Shown one piece after another: positions 1 to 11,065 of a stretch of DNA of 64,000 nt. The DNA is taken from the NCBI GenBank assembly GCA_003952965.2, contig RXIC02000187.1, positions 1 through 64,000 on the forward strand, given 5' to 3'. Positions within the stretch are counted from its first letter, which is position 1. Each line of letters starts with the position of its first letter. The notes under the pieces were generated by a model. The model saw nothing but the letters and a program-made list of their open reading frames with translations, made no database searches and was not told the origin of the DNA. The position numbers and the translations under genes are program-made. Origin of the DNA: Morella rubra. Its lineage: Eukaryota; Streptophyta; Magnoliopsida; Fagales; Myricaceae.

Positions 1-1832
1 AGATATTTTTCTCTTCGTTTCTCTTAAACAGAAAAAAAATTATTTTACATCTCAAAAATTAAAATCGTGTTGAGTGTTTTATAAATCAGTCATGTTACAT
101 AGTTTTGATTATTATATTTTATTTCGTAAATTGATTAATTTTAAAAATTTTGAAATTAAATTTGTTAAAAATAGTAATTGAGTTCAAGATGAAGAGCGGC
201 ATATTTAGAAGTGACAGTCAAACGGGAGTGTGAATGCAAGATGCCAGCGGAATGATTGGAAAAGACTCTGACTCTTCTTTAGCAGAGACGACGCAAAAGT
301 GAGTTTTTCCTTAAATAGATTTTGGTATATATTCTAAGGTAGAAAAATGTTTTATAAACATAATTTAAAAGAGACAATATGTAGTGAAATATATCTGTCA
401 GTTGAGGGGTACATGACTTCTCATTTATAGTGAAATATCATTTAATTACAAATAATGGTTCTTATAGTTAATAAATTATATTATGACCGCCCATTTATAG
501 GGAAGGATCATCTAAGTACATGTAATGATTTTTCTCCTAAATAAAAAAATGACTATCTTTATTGATTCTTTTGTAGTTCTTAACAAGCAAAGAAGATCAG
601 AAAGTAGATGGAAGTGAAAAACAGGTTACTAGGAATCAGAGAAAGATGGAAGAAAATCATACATTATAAGTTGAAAAATTAATCCTTAGTTCTGAAATAC
701 TTGTGAGATTAAATCTTCAAGATTAAAGATTTTTCTAAACTTTATAGTTAAATTTGGTGTTCAAGAAAAGCCTAGATACATGTATTATTTGAGTATCCAA
801 AGACAAAATAATCTAGTTCTTATTATATCTTTGCGACAGCTAGATGTTATTTCAAATTGTCTTTAGGAGATAAATAGATTTTCTTAACGTGTTCTTTGAG
901 AGCCGTTAAAGGAAAAGTCCCTTGCTGGAGTTTTAAGGGACCTGTGTGCACCGTTTGATTACAAAAAACTAAAGGGCAGGGGGTCAACATATAAATATTT
1001 TTACAAATTTTTCAGACAAGCCAAGGGCAAGGGGATGGTTGGATTTCACAGAATTTGAGGGGGCAGAAATAGAAATTTGGTCAAAGATAGTAGGATCTAC
1101 ACAAATTCTAAGGGGCCAAAAATAGAGTTAATAAAACAAAAGAAGGCAATGGACGAGGGTATAAAATCTGAGCATTTCAATGAATTATAAAGACTAACAT
1201 TGATTAATCTTTTTTAAAATCAAAGCACGAATATAGCTAAAAGTGTGTAAGGAAATTTTTGAAACCCGGAACAAAATTGATTTTGGTTCTATTCCAATAA
1301 ATACTGGAATCTAAAATTTGAAAAATTCCAGTATTGATTTGTGGAGAAAGAGAGAGCTTCGGTGATAATTCTGTTGAGAATCGGGATGGGTGGGAGGACG
1401 GAGGAGGAGAGAAAGAGAAAGAGAAGAGAGAGGGAAAGCAAGTGATTGGAAATTCATGCGTGAAGAATTTTCCAAGTGAGTGTGAGACCCCTAGGGCAAA
1501 TTGTTTTGCTTAGTTTTTATTGGGTAAAAAAAATAATATTAATAATTATAGGGTCAATAAAAAAAAATGTCTTTAAGAAAGTAACAAACAAGGCAAAATA
1601 GAAATATTGACAGGAAATTTGTGGTTATTTAGCAAGTAGATACTAAATATAATGTTTGGTAAGTTATAAACAGATGCCTGGTGCATGGCTGCGAATATTT
1701 TTTCTTACCACCATTTTTTGGCACATGAGATCTTGGTCAATGGAGACAAATTTGGATGAGTTTTGCGAGGCAATACAATCCTTGTCAATGCGTTGGAAGA
1801 GGGGCAAATAAGTTAAGAGGGGAAAAATTTAT
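1..1832. other. AT-rich intergenic spacer, no gene seen
   Basis: No exon-like coding stretch or recognisable protein is visible on either strand. The sequence is AT-rich with short A/T runs. Around 900-1150 there are G-rich, low-complexity stretches that resemble decayed transposon sequence, but I cannot classify them. Confidence 0.5.
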
Positions 1833-2024
1833 GGGACGTTTGTTTGCCCAATTTTTTAGAGGTTTAAAATTTTTACACACCAAATATATTTCATAAATCT
1901 CAATAAATTTCACACTTTTATATATATACTTCACACTTTTCACACACTTTAATAAACTTTGACGTTCAAAATATTTTTAAAATTTTAAGAATATTTTCAA
2001 AAATTTTGATGAACAGACGCCCCC
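1833..2024. mobile_element. MITE, probably hAT-derived (copy 1 of a family)
   Basis: A short AT-rich element without coding capacity. The left end begins GGGACGTTTGTTTG; the right end read in reverse begins GGGGGCGTCTGTTC, giving imperfect terminal inverted repeats. Similar GGG..GTTYGTTT termini bound the elements at 6590-6794, 9675-9854 and 61650-61873. No convincing target duplication is visible here. Confidence 0.5.
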
Positions 2025-2856
2025 GTTGGAGGGCAGCGGAGAGAAATGGGTTGAACGCAAGGGGGAGAGGCCCTGAGTTGCCAAGTGGAGAGCGCAGAAG
2101 GACAAATGTCCGATACTTTGCAACACCATATGCCTCAACCGCTAAGCAAACGAGGGATGAGTGGGAGTGGTCACTACTCTGACCCACTGCCCCCACGTCG
2201 TGGAGAGAGAGGCTCCAGATTTTTTAAGTAGAGTATCCCACGCCCACTCACCGCGTGGTCATGCCCCCCGCAAAGGTAAAAATAAATTTTCGGGACTCCG
2301 TCCGTCCGTACTCCGGAGGGTCACATGCAGGCCAAGTGCAACCCTGCTGTCAGATGGGACCCACTGCGGTATTTTTTCTTCGTATCTCGCCTGGCTTCAA
2401 CTTTCCCACCCCGAGAAGTCGGAGCGTGTTCACGCATCTGTATTTGGCGCGTACAAACTGGGCAGTTTCCTAGGCTTTTTCTCTCTCCCTTAAAACCGAA
2501 ACAATTCTCTCTCCGCCTCCTCCTAAAAAAAAGCACACCCTCTCTTTCGTAATAAAGAACAGCAATTAAGCGGAGGAGCCAAATCACACTCTAGTCGGAC
2601 TGTGTTAAAAGGGAGCTCGAGGCTTTCATAAAGCCGCAGTTCCCTTCTCTCTCTCTCTCTCTGCTTTCTGATTTGGCTGGGACCCCGAGACTCTGCACAT
2701 CCAGCAAACCCTCAACTGGGGTTGTGATTATTAATTCTTAACCAAGCAGCAAACCTCTTTCCCTCACTTGAGTCATCAAAAACCCTCACTCTGTGGTATC
2801 TCTGCGCTGCCTTTCATAATAGCGTTTTGATTTCTGTAGGTTTTTTTTATTTAAGA
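2025..2856 (+). promoter_or_regulatory. Upstream region and 5' leader of the 2857 gene
   Basis: This GC-richer stretch precedes the start codon of the five-exon gene. A (TC)n microsatellite sits at about 2647-2662, typical of plant 5' leaders. I see no clear TATA box at a defensible distance. Short ORFs read through here on both strands but resemble no protein. The transcription start is not determined. Confidence 0.35.
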
Positions 2857-4699
2857 ATGGCCGTGAGTTCGAAGGGCGCTGAGTTTTGGTTACCACCTGA
2901 GTTTCTCACTGATGACGACTTAGTCATGGACAAGAATGGTACCAGCAAGATTGAGGACAATGGTTTCGGAACGGACAACGAGGTGACAAGGGCCCTGTTT
3001 CCCTTCGAGTTTCCCTACGGGTTTGGCTCTTTTGGGACTTCCTCGGATCTCAGTTCTCCGGTTGAGTCCGTCGTGGGTTCGAGTGAGACGGAGAGTGACG
3101 AGGAGGACTACCTCGCTGGTTTAACTCGCCAAATGGCTCGCTCAACTCTTGTGGACGATTCTAGGAAGTCAGGCTCTGCTTTTCCTTCGGAAGACTCAAA
3201 GGTATTATAGGCTTCTTCCCTGTTTTTTTTCCTAATCGTTTCGTTTTGTGTACCCGTTCCGTTTCTCTGTTTTAGTCGTCTTTTCTGATTTTGGGCTTTT
3301 ACTGGGGGCATTACGCAGGCTTGGGTTGTGTCCGGTTCGCCGCAGTCGACGCTTTGCGAGGTTGGGACCGGATGTGGATGCAGACAGGGCTCGAGCCATG
3401 GAAGCCCAAATGGTCCCTCTCAGGTCTCGTCTCCGCCGGCAACTTGGGATCTTCTTTACGCTGCTGCTGGGGAAGTAGCTAGGATGAGAATGAACGAAGA
3501 GGCGTACGGGCTTACCCACGGCAGAGGTCTTTTAGGTCCCCTACGGAAGCCTTCTCCGGCCACTGTTCCCGTGAAGGGAAACACCAACGCTGATATTGGA
3601 TATTTCCCTCACCAGTCGCTCTCTCACCAGCAGTTGCAAATGCAAGTGGCTCAAGTAAGATCTCTTAATACTGCTTTCTTGGCTCTTCCCCGGGCTTTTT
3701 CATTAATTCTTTGTCGATTATTGATGTGGTTCCTGTTATTTCAACAGTTAAGGCAGCTGAGACAGCAACATATGAAGCAGCAGGGCTCAGTGGCTTGGGG
3801 AGCAGTAGCACAGGGTAAGGCGGCTGGACGATTCCAGCCACGCCAGGCACACATAGTCCAGAACAGGGGGAGAAATAGCGAGTGCGCTGGAGTTAGAAAC
3901 GCTCGTCCTCTGGGTTTGTCAGCATCTGCATGGCCGCCTCTGCGACACCCTCAGAATCAGCAACAGAATCAACAACAGAATAGTGGGTCTGGCATGAGAG
4001 CGGTGTTTCTAGGAACTCCTGGCGGTAAAAGGGAATCCACCGGCACTGGCGTGTTTTTGCCACGCCATGTTGATGGTCCATCTGATGCCCGCAGGAAGCC
4101 AGGTCGGTTCTCTCGCTTAGTCTCTTACGATGAAGTGTGTGGTAGAGTCGTTATTGCCGTTTTCTGTCAGGAACTCTAGAAATGTTTACTCTGTGCGTTG
4201 GGTGCATATGAAATTTTCTAGTCTCTCAATTTTCCGTTCTCTATTTCGTCAGATCTGGTCATGGTTGTAACTATTGTTTCTCTGGGTGTGATTGTGTACT
4301 TATATTTTTCTGATTTTTCCAAATTTCTTACAGCTTGTTCGACTGTTTTAGTCCCAGCAAGAGTGGTGCAGGCACTGAACTTGAACTTGGAAGATATGAT
4401 GGGTGCTCAGCCGCAGGTTCAGCCTCGGTTTAGTGCTACTCTCACTGCAGACGGAGGTGTGTATATAGTTAGTCCCCTACGAAGCTGTTTTCTCTTCTAT
4501 TACCGAGGTATAGGTTCTTGGTAATCCGCTTTTCCTTTGCTAATTTTAATTTTGTTTTGTTGTGTTCCCATAAATCCTTGCAGATGCTGCTCTAAGGCTT
4601 AGGAGTAGTAATAATGCCTTTACACAACAGAAGCGAAGCGTCCGACAGCAGCCAGAAATGAACCACGAGATCCGGTTACCCCAGGAGTGGACGTATTGA
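2857..4699 (+). CDS. Conserved plant protein of unknown function, five exons, 424 aa
   Basis: Function unknown; I recognise only the style of a plant-specific hypothetical family. The model is exons 2857-3201, 3319-3654, 3748-4102, 4334-4456 and 4584-4699. All introns are GT-AG, the phases agree, and 424 codons precede TGA. The N terminus holds an aromatic/acidic motif, WLPPEFLTDDD (about residues 11-21), then an acidic Ser-rich stretch ending in ESDEEDYLAGL. The middle has TWDLLYAAAGEVARMRMNEE and Gln-rich segments (QLRQLRQQH; QNQQQNQQQN). Later come a short GTGVFLPR motif, a VVQALNLNLEDM helix-like segment, and the C-terminal LPQEWTY. There is no signal peptide or membrane segment, so a soluble cytosolic or nuclear protein is likely. 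The start chosen is the first ATG after the pyrimidine-rich leader that opens the conserved-looking N terminus; an ATG 30 bases upstream in the same frame is a less likely alternative. Confidence 0.85.
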
Positions 4700-6589
4700 C
4701 CCTTCGATCCTGCATCTTTGGTCCTTTGCTAGTGTCGTTATCTTTCTTGGGAGTTTTAGGAAAGGAAAGAAATTGGAAGCTTTTAGTTTTGCTATAGGGG
4801 ATAGTCTTATTAAGATACAGAGTCAGAAACAAGAAGAAGAAGAAGAAAGGAAATGGTGGGTGACGAAAAAAGGAAAGGTTTTTTGGGTTTTAGGTTTAGA
4901 CGATAATAAAGGTCGTACTTTAAGGGAAGTGAATGCTGCTACAGGTTTTGTTCTTTTTAGATGGGGCTCAGTGAACGAGGAAGTGGTGGATGGGTGTTTT
5001 CTTTGTTGTTTTTTTTGAGGAAATAAGCTTTTGGGATCTCTTGGAAAATCACGGGGCAAGAGAAGGGTTGGATCATGTTTTGTTTTAGTGAATTACAACC
5101 CTTCCCTGTTATGCAATATTGTACTGTAGCAGCATGTTCATGAAATTTGATTTCCTACCTGTCCACCCAACATTTGCCGACGAGCAATAATAATGACAGA
5201 TTTTACTTCTTGCCGTCTCAATTCTCTTCGCCTCTGTCAAGTAATAATAGTAACATTTACTTCCCAGTTCTTGCGATGTGGTCCTTGTGCAGTAAATGAA
5301 ATTTTCTCAGAGTTGGATTTTCTCGGAATTCTTCTGCTACATGGGACTCTGTCTGTACTTGGCTGCAACTGTTTTAAGTTTCTTTCTCGCTTTGACCACT
5401 GGTTCTTATCGAGGAACGAGCTTTGCGTGGTTCGAGGTGTCTTCTGGTTTATTATTATTATTAAGTTGATTAATCTACATGAAAGATTAATTAAACTATT
5501 TTAAATTAAGAGTTAAATCACTCTCCACTGCATCCTCTGGAAGGAGTTGTTACTAAAGTAGTCCTTTTCCACACCGATGCCCCTGGAGGTTCAAGTTCCT
5601 CGGAAAAATCAACTCTCTTTTGGCTGTTTAACTTCTAAATTGTTTAGTTTTTTAATACTGATAATAGTAGCTAGTGGTGAGGGGGAGGGAAGTGAATTTG
5701 ACTAGTGGGAGTAGTGAATGAGACTGGGGCTTTGCGTAGCAGAGAAGTAACCCTGCGATGGCCGCAGTGAGTTGTTAAACTACTGGGCCTACACGTTTGC
5801 TGCTTTTTACGCGTTTCGCACCGTGAGCACGAGCACGAGCACGAGCATTTCTTCTCCTAGGGTGATATTTTGCATGTCTCGCTTTATTTATTGCGGATCT
5901 GTTTTCTGAATTTCGTCTGGGTTTGTATGGTGTCTATCAGTGAGTCGGAGACGTTGCTTTCACTCTGGGCCTCGCCTCGCACCAGCTCACGGCCAGTGAG
6001 GTGTGTGCTTTTCTTTTATGAACTTTTGGGGTTGGATTTGACCAACACGCTTCGTTAGCCGGCAAAGGCTGGCTCAACCCTAGGCTGTGGCCGAGTACCA
6101 TTGTGCCCTTCAAACACATGGCGCGCACTAAAGACTTTGGGAACTTCACGCGCATTGAATGCGCTGTGCACGTCGGTTGATGTGTCGTTTAGTGGGGTGT
6201 TGGACGTGCGCTACATGTTTTCCGGGGTTGTGTCATTTGTGTGTTGTTGATTTGTCCATACCTAAATCCCAGCTGCCCAAATTCGTGACTCTTTCCGCCA
6301 CTTATCTATTTTCGTTTCCTTTTCTCTCGTGCCGGCCATTCGTATTATCTCCTTATCGGAAGATTACACTCCTTGTAAACCTTCCGCTAGATGCTTCAGT
6401 TGAGGGTTCGAATTACATCCATAAAACTATAAAAAGTGAACACCTGATCAATCACTTTAAAAAAAAAAAAAAAAAAACACAAAACACACGGCCGACCGAC
6501 GGCCAAAACTCTATCCTCAGATTTTTTTTATATACTAAAAGATGTTATGGGGGACGTAATTTGGCCCAAAAAGAGATTTGCGAATTGAC
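4700..6589. other. 3' flank of the five-exon gene and intergenic spacer
   Basis: The first 400 bases are probably 3' UTR. An AAG/GAA-rich run lies near 4831-4850. Several short ORFs cover the rest but none resembles a known protein or shows splice-consistent coding structure. A short GAGCAC tandem (about 5825-5847) and a poly-A run (about 6460-6476) are present. No other feature is seen. Confidence 0.4.
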
Positions 6590-6794
6590 GGCTATATTTT
6601 GTTTAGATTTTAAAATAATTTTTTGTATTTGTATTTTTTAAAAGTAGTGTAGATTCTATTAGGATGGATGAAAAATATGTAAAAATTGTTGAAATTTATA
6701 AAAATTTATTGAAATTTATGAAAAGTATTAGAATGGATGAAAAAATAATGTGAGAAATTTTTAAAATGGTTTTAAAAACAATCCAAACATGCCC
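6590..6794. mobile_element. MITE, probably hAT-derived (copy 2)
   Basis: Imperfect terminal inverted repeats: the left end reads GGCTATATTTTGTTTAGATT and the right end in reverse reads GGGCATGTTTGGATTG. The interior is very AT-rich with repeated GAAATTTATAAAAATTTAT-like units. Layout and ends match the MITEs at 1833, 9675 and 61650. It has no coding capacity. Confidence 0.45.
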
Positions 6795-9666
6795 GATGCC
6801 TTGCCAACCTAAGCAATTGACGCCTGAGATTCTAGACATCTTATCTCCAAGAACTCATCAGCGAGTTAGGAGCAGATACTACTATATGGAAGGATGATTT
6901 AAGGGTATGCGGGCTGTGTCTAGTATTTATGGCTTATTCTTAACGACAATTCAAATCATAGTAACCTTACTATATTATGATATTCTTCAAGTGATATTAG
7001 ATTTAGATTTACTTTATAATAAGCCATCCTCTGAGGATTTTTTTATTTAAAAAAAAAAGGGTGGAGCAGATATTTAGGACCAAAAACTCAGGGCAATGAT
7101 GAGAGGGATTGACAGACTCGGAATGCCACTGATGTTGCGAAAGTAATCTATGCACACGTATTTGACCTAAATCAAACTCCCCCTTGCCCATTTCTTGGTT
7201 TGTCGCTTGGACTAGTTTTCCTCGGTGCCACTTCAGTGACCAGAAAGTCTGTACCTTTGCTTATGCCTGAGAAACATCAGGAAGCCTCGTTTTCGTGGGT
7301 TCCAGAAACTGTGAGCGGCTTCTTCCCTCTGTTCTATTTGTCTATAAATGTTCCTCTTCAACGGTTGCTCAACCAACCTACCCATATTTCTGAGTAATAT
7401 TCAAGCTGATGCCTCGTGACGGTCCGACGGATACGTTAATGTTGACAGATACGTAGTGTGGACCTTCCAATAAACGCACCTTTAATTCAATTTAATTGGT
7501 GTTAATATTACATATGAGCCTAGTATAACTTGAGTGTTAAGCAACTATGCACGCGGAAGGACGTATTTAATTTAATTGAATTCTCACCACTAGTTTCTTT
7601 TAATAGCATTCAAAAATGTGGTGTCAAGTGTGTGAGTAGTAATCTTAAATTTTGTCTCTTCTATTTAAATTTCTGCGGATGATTAGTTGTCGTTTAAAGA
7701 AAGCTATTATTAGTGTGCTAGAGTGTTCCAAAAGGACCACTTGTTGTATTAATGAACGCATGAAAATAGATGAGTGCCAAGGTACGTTGATTAATAATGT
7801 CTTTTATAATGACAAAACTCTTAAACCAACTTCTTTTATGTTGTTTCTAATTATTATTATTGACATGATGTATCAGTCACTCTCTTAATTCTGCTCTCAA
7901 ATTATATGGTTTAATACGAAAAGAAACAAACACAATAAGAAAGTACTGTAATATTTAATAAAGTTCGTATAAATCTTTGTAATATAATATATTGAAATAG
8001 AAAAATACACTAAGCATTGAAAAAAATAATAGGATTATAATTAAAATAAACAAATTTCAAATCTTCTCGAAGTGTTTTACTCTAACCGTGGTGCAAATAT
8101 TATAACATTTTTCCCTTCCCTTGTGCCTTTTTACCTTTGGATGTGGTCCGAACTCAATAAAAAAAACCCCATCCTTCTGGTGTTCCGTCTTCTATTCAAG
8201 CAGCGCAGGCGTCTACTTACTTTAGCTCCGTACAAAGCCGGCCCAACAACCCTAGAATGGTGCAAGATGACTGAAAGTGATAAATGCACGACCTAATTCT
8301 ATGAGTCATCACTTAGAAAAAAAAAAATAATAATTCTATGAGTCATCGTACGGGCCAAAAACCTTTCGCCAACATCGACCGGTGGTGTTCGGTCCCCTGC
8401 AAGACTCCTTAAGAAACAAACCGACGCTACTGTGTAATTTTATTTAATTTTGGTCTATTTTAAAATTAAATATTAGGATATTCAATTTCAGGATATCAAT
8501 TGAATTTACTTGAGTGGTATTCTCGTAAAAATTTCCTAAAATCCTGATTCCCATGAAAGTATCAGACCAGGAAGATTCATTACTTGGGAAAAATATCTTA
8601 AAATAAGAAAATAGTAAATCTCTATAATTCTAACCCTTCAAACTCAGAATCATTTAATGCGATATATATTATCAATAAAGGAGAAAAACTTGTAATGAAG
8701 AACTTAATATAAGAGACAGAAAACAATCTTGTATATATCATGTATGTGGAAGTTAATAAATCTCCATAAGTGTTTGCTTTTACGGTTTTTGATTATATTA
8801 ATTATACTTTAGTATTTTTTTAGTGGAATTATATTCTTTCATTTTTGTTCAAGTAAGTAGGAGTTTTCTTCCGTGACCTTGAGATGGGGTACGGTGTTAA
8901 CTTAATTCTCTCACGTATGATTTTTTTTTTTTTTTAAAGCATTCTCTCACGTATCAATACAAGTGAAACAGCAATTGATATCCCCATCATAAACAAGAAG
9001 AAAGATAAAGTAAAAATTATTCGATTTATGTGAGACAAGGAATTATATAGACGTTGAGATTAATTAAGGTGTGCCTAAGTTGATTTGGACAACCCGTTAG
9101 AAAAAAAAACATGGTGACATTGTCTTTGAAAATTTGCAAAAATTGAAGCATAGTTGGTCCAAACATGGTTGGCTAGCTCAAAATCGTCTTTTAATTAATA
9201 TGGTTCAAGTGATGACAATTTTCATCAATAATATTATATTTGATGCCAATAAAAGTCTATTTTTAGTGGCTTAGGACAACTCTGCTGAAAAAATAAATAG
9301 AAGATTTTTAAATAAATCTTACAATATTTAATGTTGTTTTTGTGAAGTTTTAGATAATGTAGATGTTTAAGATGTCTATGTAGAAAATCTTAGTAGAAAG
9401 TAGCAGAATACGCACCTACCAACATTGGTTGTTTGATGCCATTCATCTAAATTCTTTGTCCATAAGTAATTTTGTGAGACAACTTAACTTTCAACTTTCG
9501 TAACAGTTATCTGAATTGTGTGTATTTTTTTTTTTTAAAGAAAACACACGATAATATTTTTTGAGACTGTTTGAAAATATTACACAAAGATAGACCAACA
9601 TTCTTTAAATGTAATCTTTTTTAGTCTAGTCTGAATTCAATATATTGTTTAGCAACTGGTGCATAA
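6795..9666. other. AT-rich intergenic spacer, no gene seen
   Basis: No coding exon is supported on either strand. A short direct repeat of AATTCTATGAGTCATC flanks an A-rich tract at about 8297-8346. Another short direct repeat, ATTCTCTCACGTAT, occurs near 8905-8955. Otherwise only A/T homopolymers and unstructured AT-rich sequence are seen. Confidence 0.4.
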
Positions 9667-9674
9667 TAATATTA

Positions 9675-9854
9675 GGGATGTTCGTTTTGGTGAGATTTTT
9701 AGAATTTGAAGTGTTTTGAAAATATTTAGGTGATGTTAAAGGTTATTAGTATACGTGCATGAGTTGTTGACTTGTATTGATATTTGAATATGTTCGGTTT
9801 GTAAATTCTAGAATTTATGTGTATCTTAAAATACAAACCAAAACGAACAACCTC
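9675..9854. mobile_element. MITE, hAT-type (copy 3) with 8-bp TSD
   Basis: The left end reads GGGATGTTCGTTTTGG and the right end in reverse reads GAGGTTGTTCGTTTTGG, so the inner 13 bases match perfectly. The flanking octamers TAATATTA (9667-9674) and TAAGATTA (9855-9862) match at 7 of 8 positions, as expected for an aged hAT target duplication. It is non-coding and about 180 bp long. Confidence 0.65.
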
Positions 9855-9862
9855 TAAGATTA

Positions 9863-11065
9863 ATGCAAATATTTATGCGCTCTTTTAAATTATTTCCCTT
9901 AAAAGAAATCAACTAGCTTTTTTTTTCTTAGCTATAAGTAGTCGTCATAATCAACTATTTTTTTCTTAGCTAAATCAGTCTATTTTGATAACTATGTAAA
10001 TAAACAACGGCATTATTCTACTTTTTTGTTCCTTTCTGAAAAGATAATTTTTTATTCTATGGAGTATTTTTTTTTTTGCTAAGACATTATTCTACAAAGT
10101 AGCCAGTAATTCAGTTGGCCCAAGACCTTCAGTTCAATCTAAGGCAAAGTTTGTAAATCACAATTTTCCTGAAAATTTTGGAAATTTTTGAAAATTGAGG
10201 CATATTAGACTTTAGAGTTTTAGTAAATTTTGTGAGAAAATAATGAAAAATTGAAGTTATGGAAATTTGTGAAAAAGTGTATAGATAATTTGAGTGAATT
10301 TTTTAATTTTATTAAAATAAAAAAGAGATGATTTTGAATTTTTTGAATTTATTATTATTTTTACTAACATTTTAAATTAGTTATATTTGTAAACAGAATT
10401 TTAATAAGTCGTTAGCCAACAGAATTTTAGTTATATTTGTTTGCAAAATGTTAGCCCGTCCTCGAACAGTCTCGGGACACTGCGGAAACGATAGAGTGCT
10501 CCACTGACCACTGACTCATCTATACCCCCTAAAACATACGGAGAAGTTAACAGTCAAGATTGGCCTTCCCTTTTATACACACAAACGCTACTGGGCAGTG
10601 GACTTAAAAAGTCAGAAGGCTTTTGGGTCAATCGCTCCCGATTCGTCTTCAACGTCCGGATTTCGGGTACTTGTCATTTTAATTATTGTCTGAATTGAGT
10701 GCTTTGGCTGTAAATTCACACTTCTGTTTGGTTACCGAGAAAATTGAGGACACTGAAGAAAAGTTCATTCATAGAACCAGCCAGGCGAATTACGCCTAAT
10801 TGAGTGAAAGTTCTCGCTGTGTGATCTCCCGAATAATAAAAGTTAGGAAAATTAAATTCTGTAATCACTGTTCCTGAGCTTCGTAAGGAAGTGAAACATT
10901 AGGGGTTTGTGTCGTTTCTGATTAATGTGTATGTATATGTTGCTCATTGTTAAGGTTAGTCATATTTTTCTTTGAGCTCAATTCATTGTGTACCTCTTGT
11001 AATTAACATTTAGGGTCCGAATAATACTACACTGTACGTCGATTTTGAGCACACGGACATTGCCT
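9863..11065 (+). promoter_or_regulatory. Upstream region and probable 5' leader of PAS1
   Basis: The AT-rich distal part grades into GC-richer sequence from about 10440 that probably holds the PAS1 promoter and 5' UTR. A TTTTATACAC stretch near 10570 could be a TATA element but this is not secure. A 5' UTR intron is possible and cannot be decided from sequence alone. Confidence 0.35.

Noticed and set aside
6159..6641. 160-codon frame downstream of the first gene
   Set aside because: No recognisable domain, passes through a poly-A run encoding polylysine and into a MITE.
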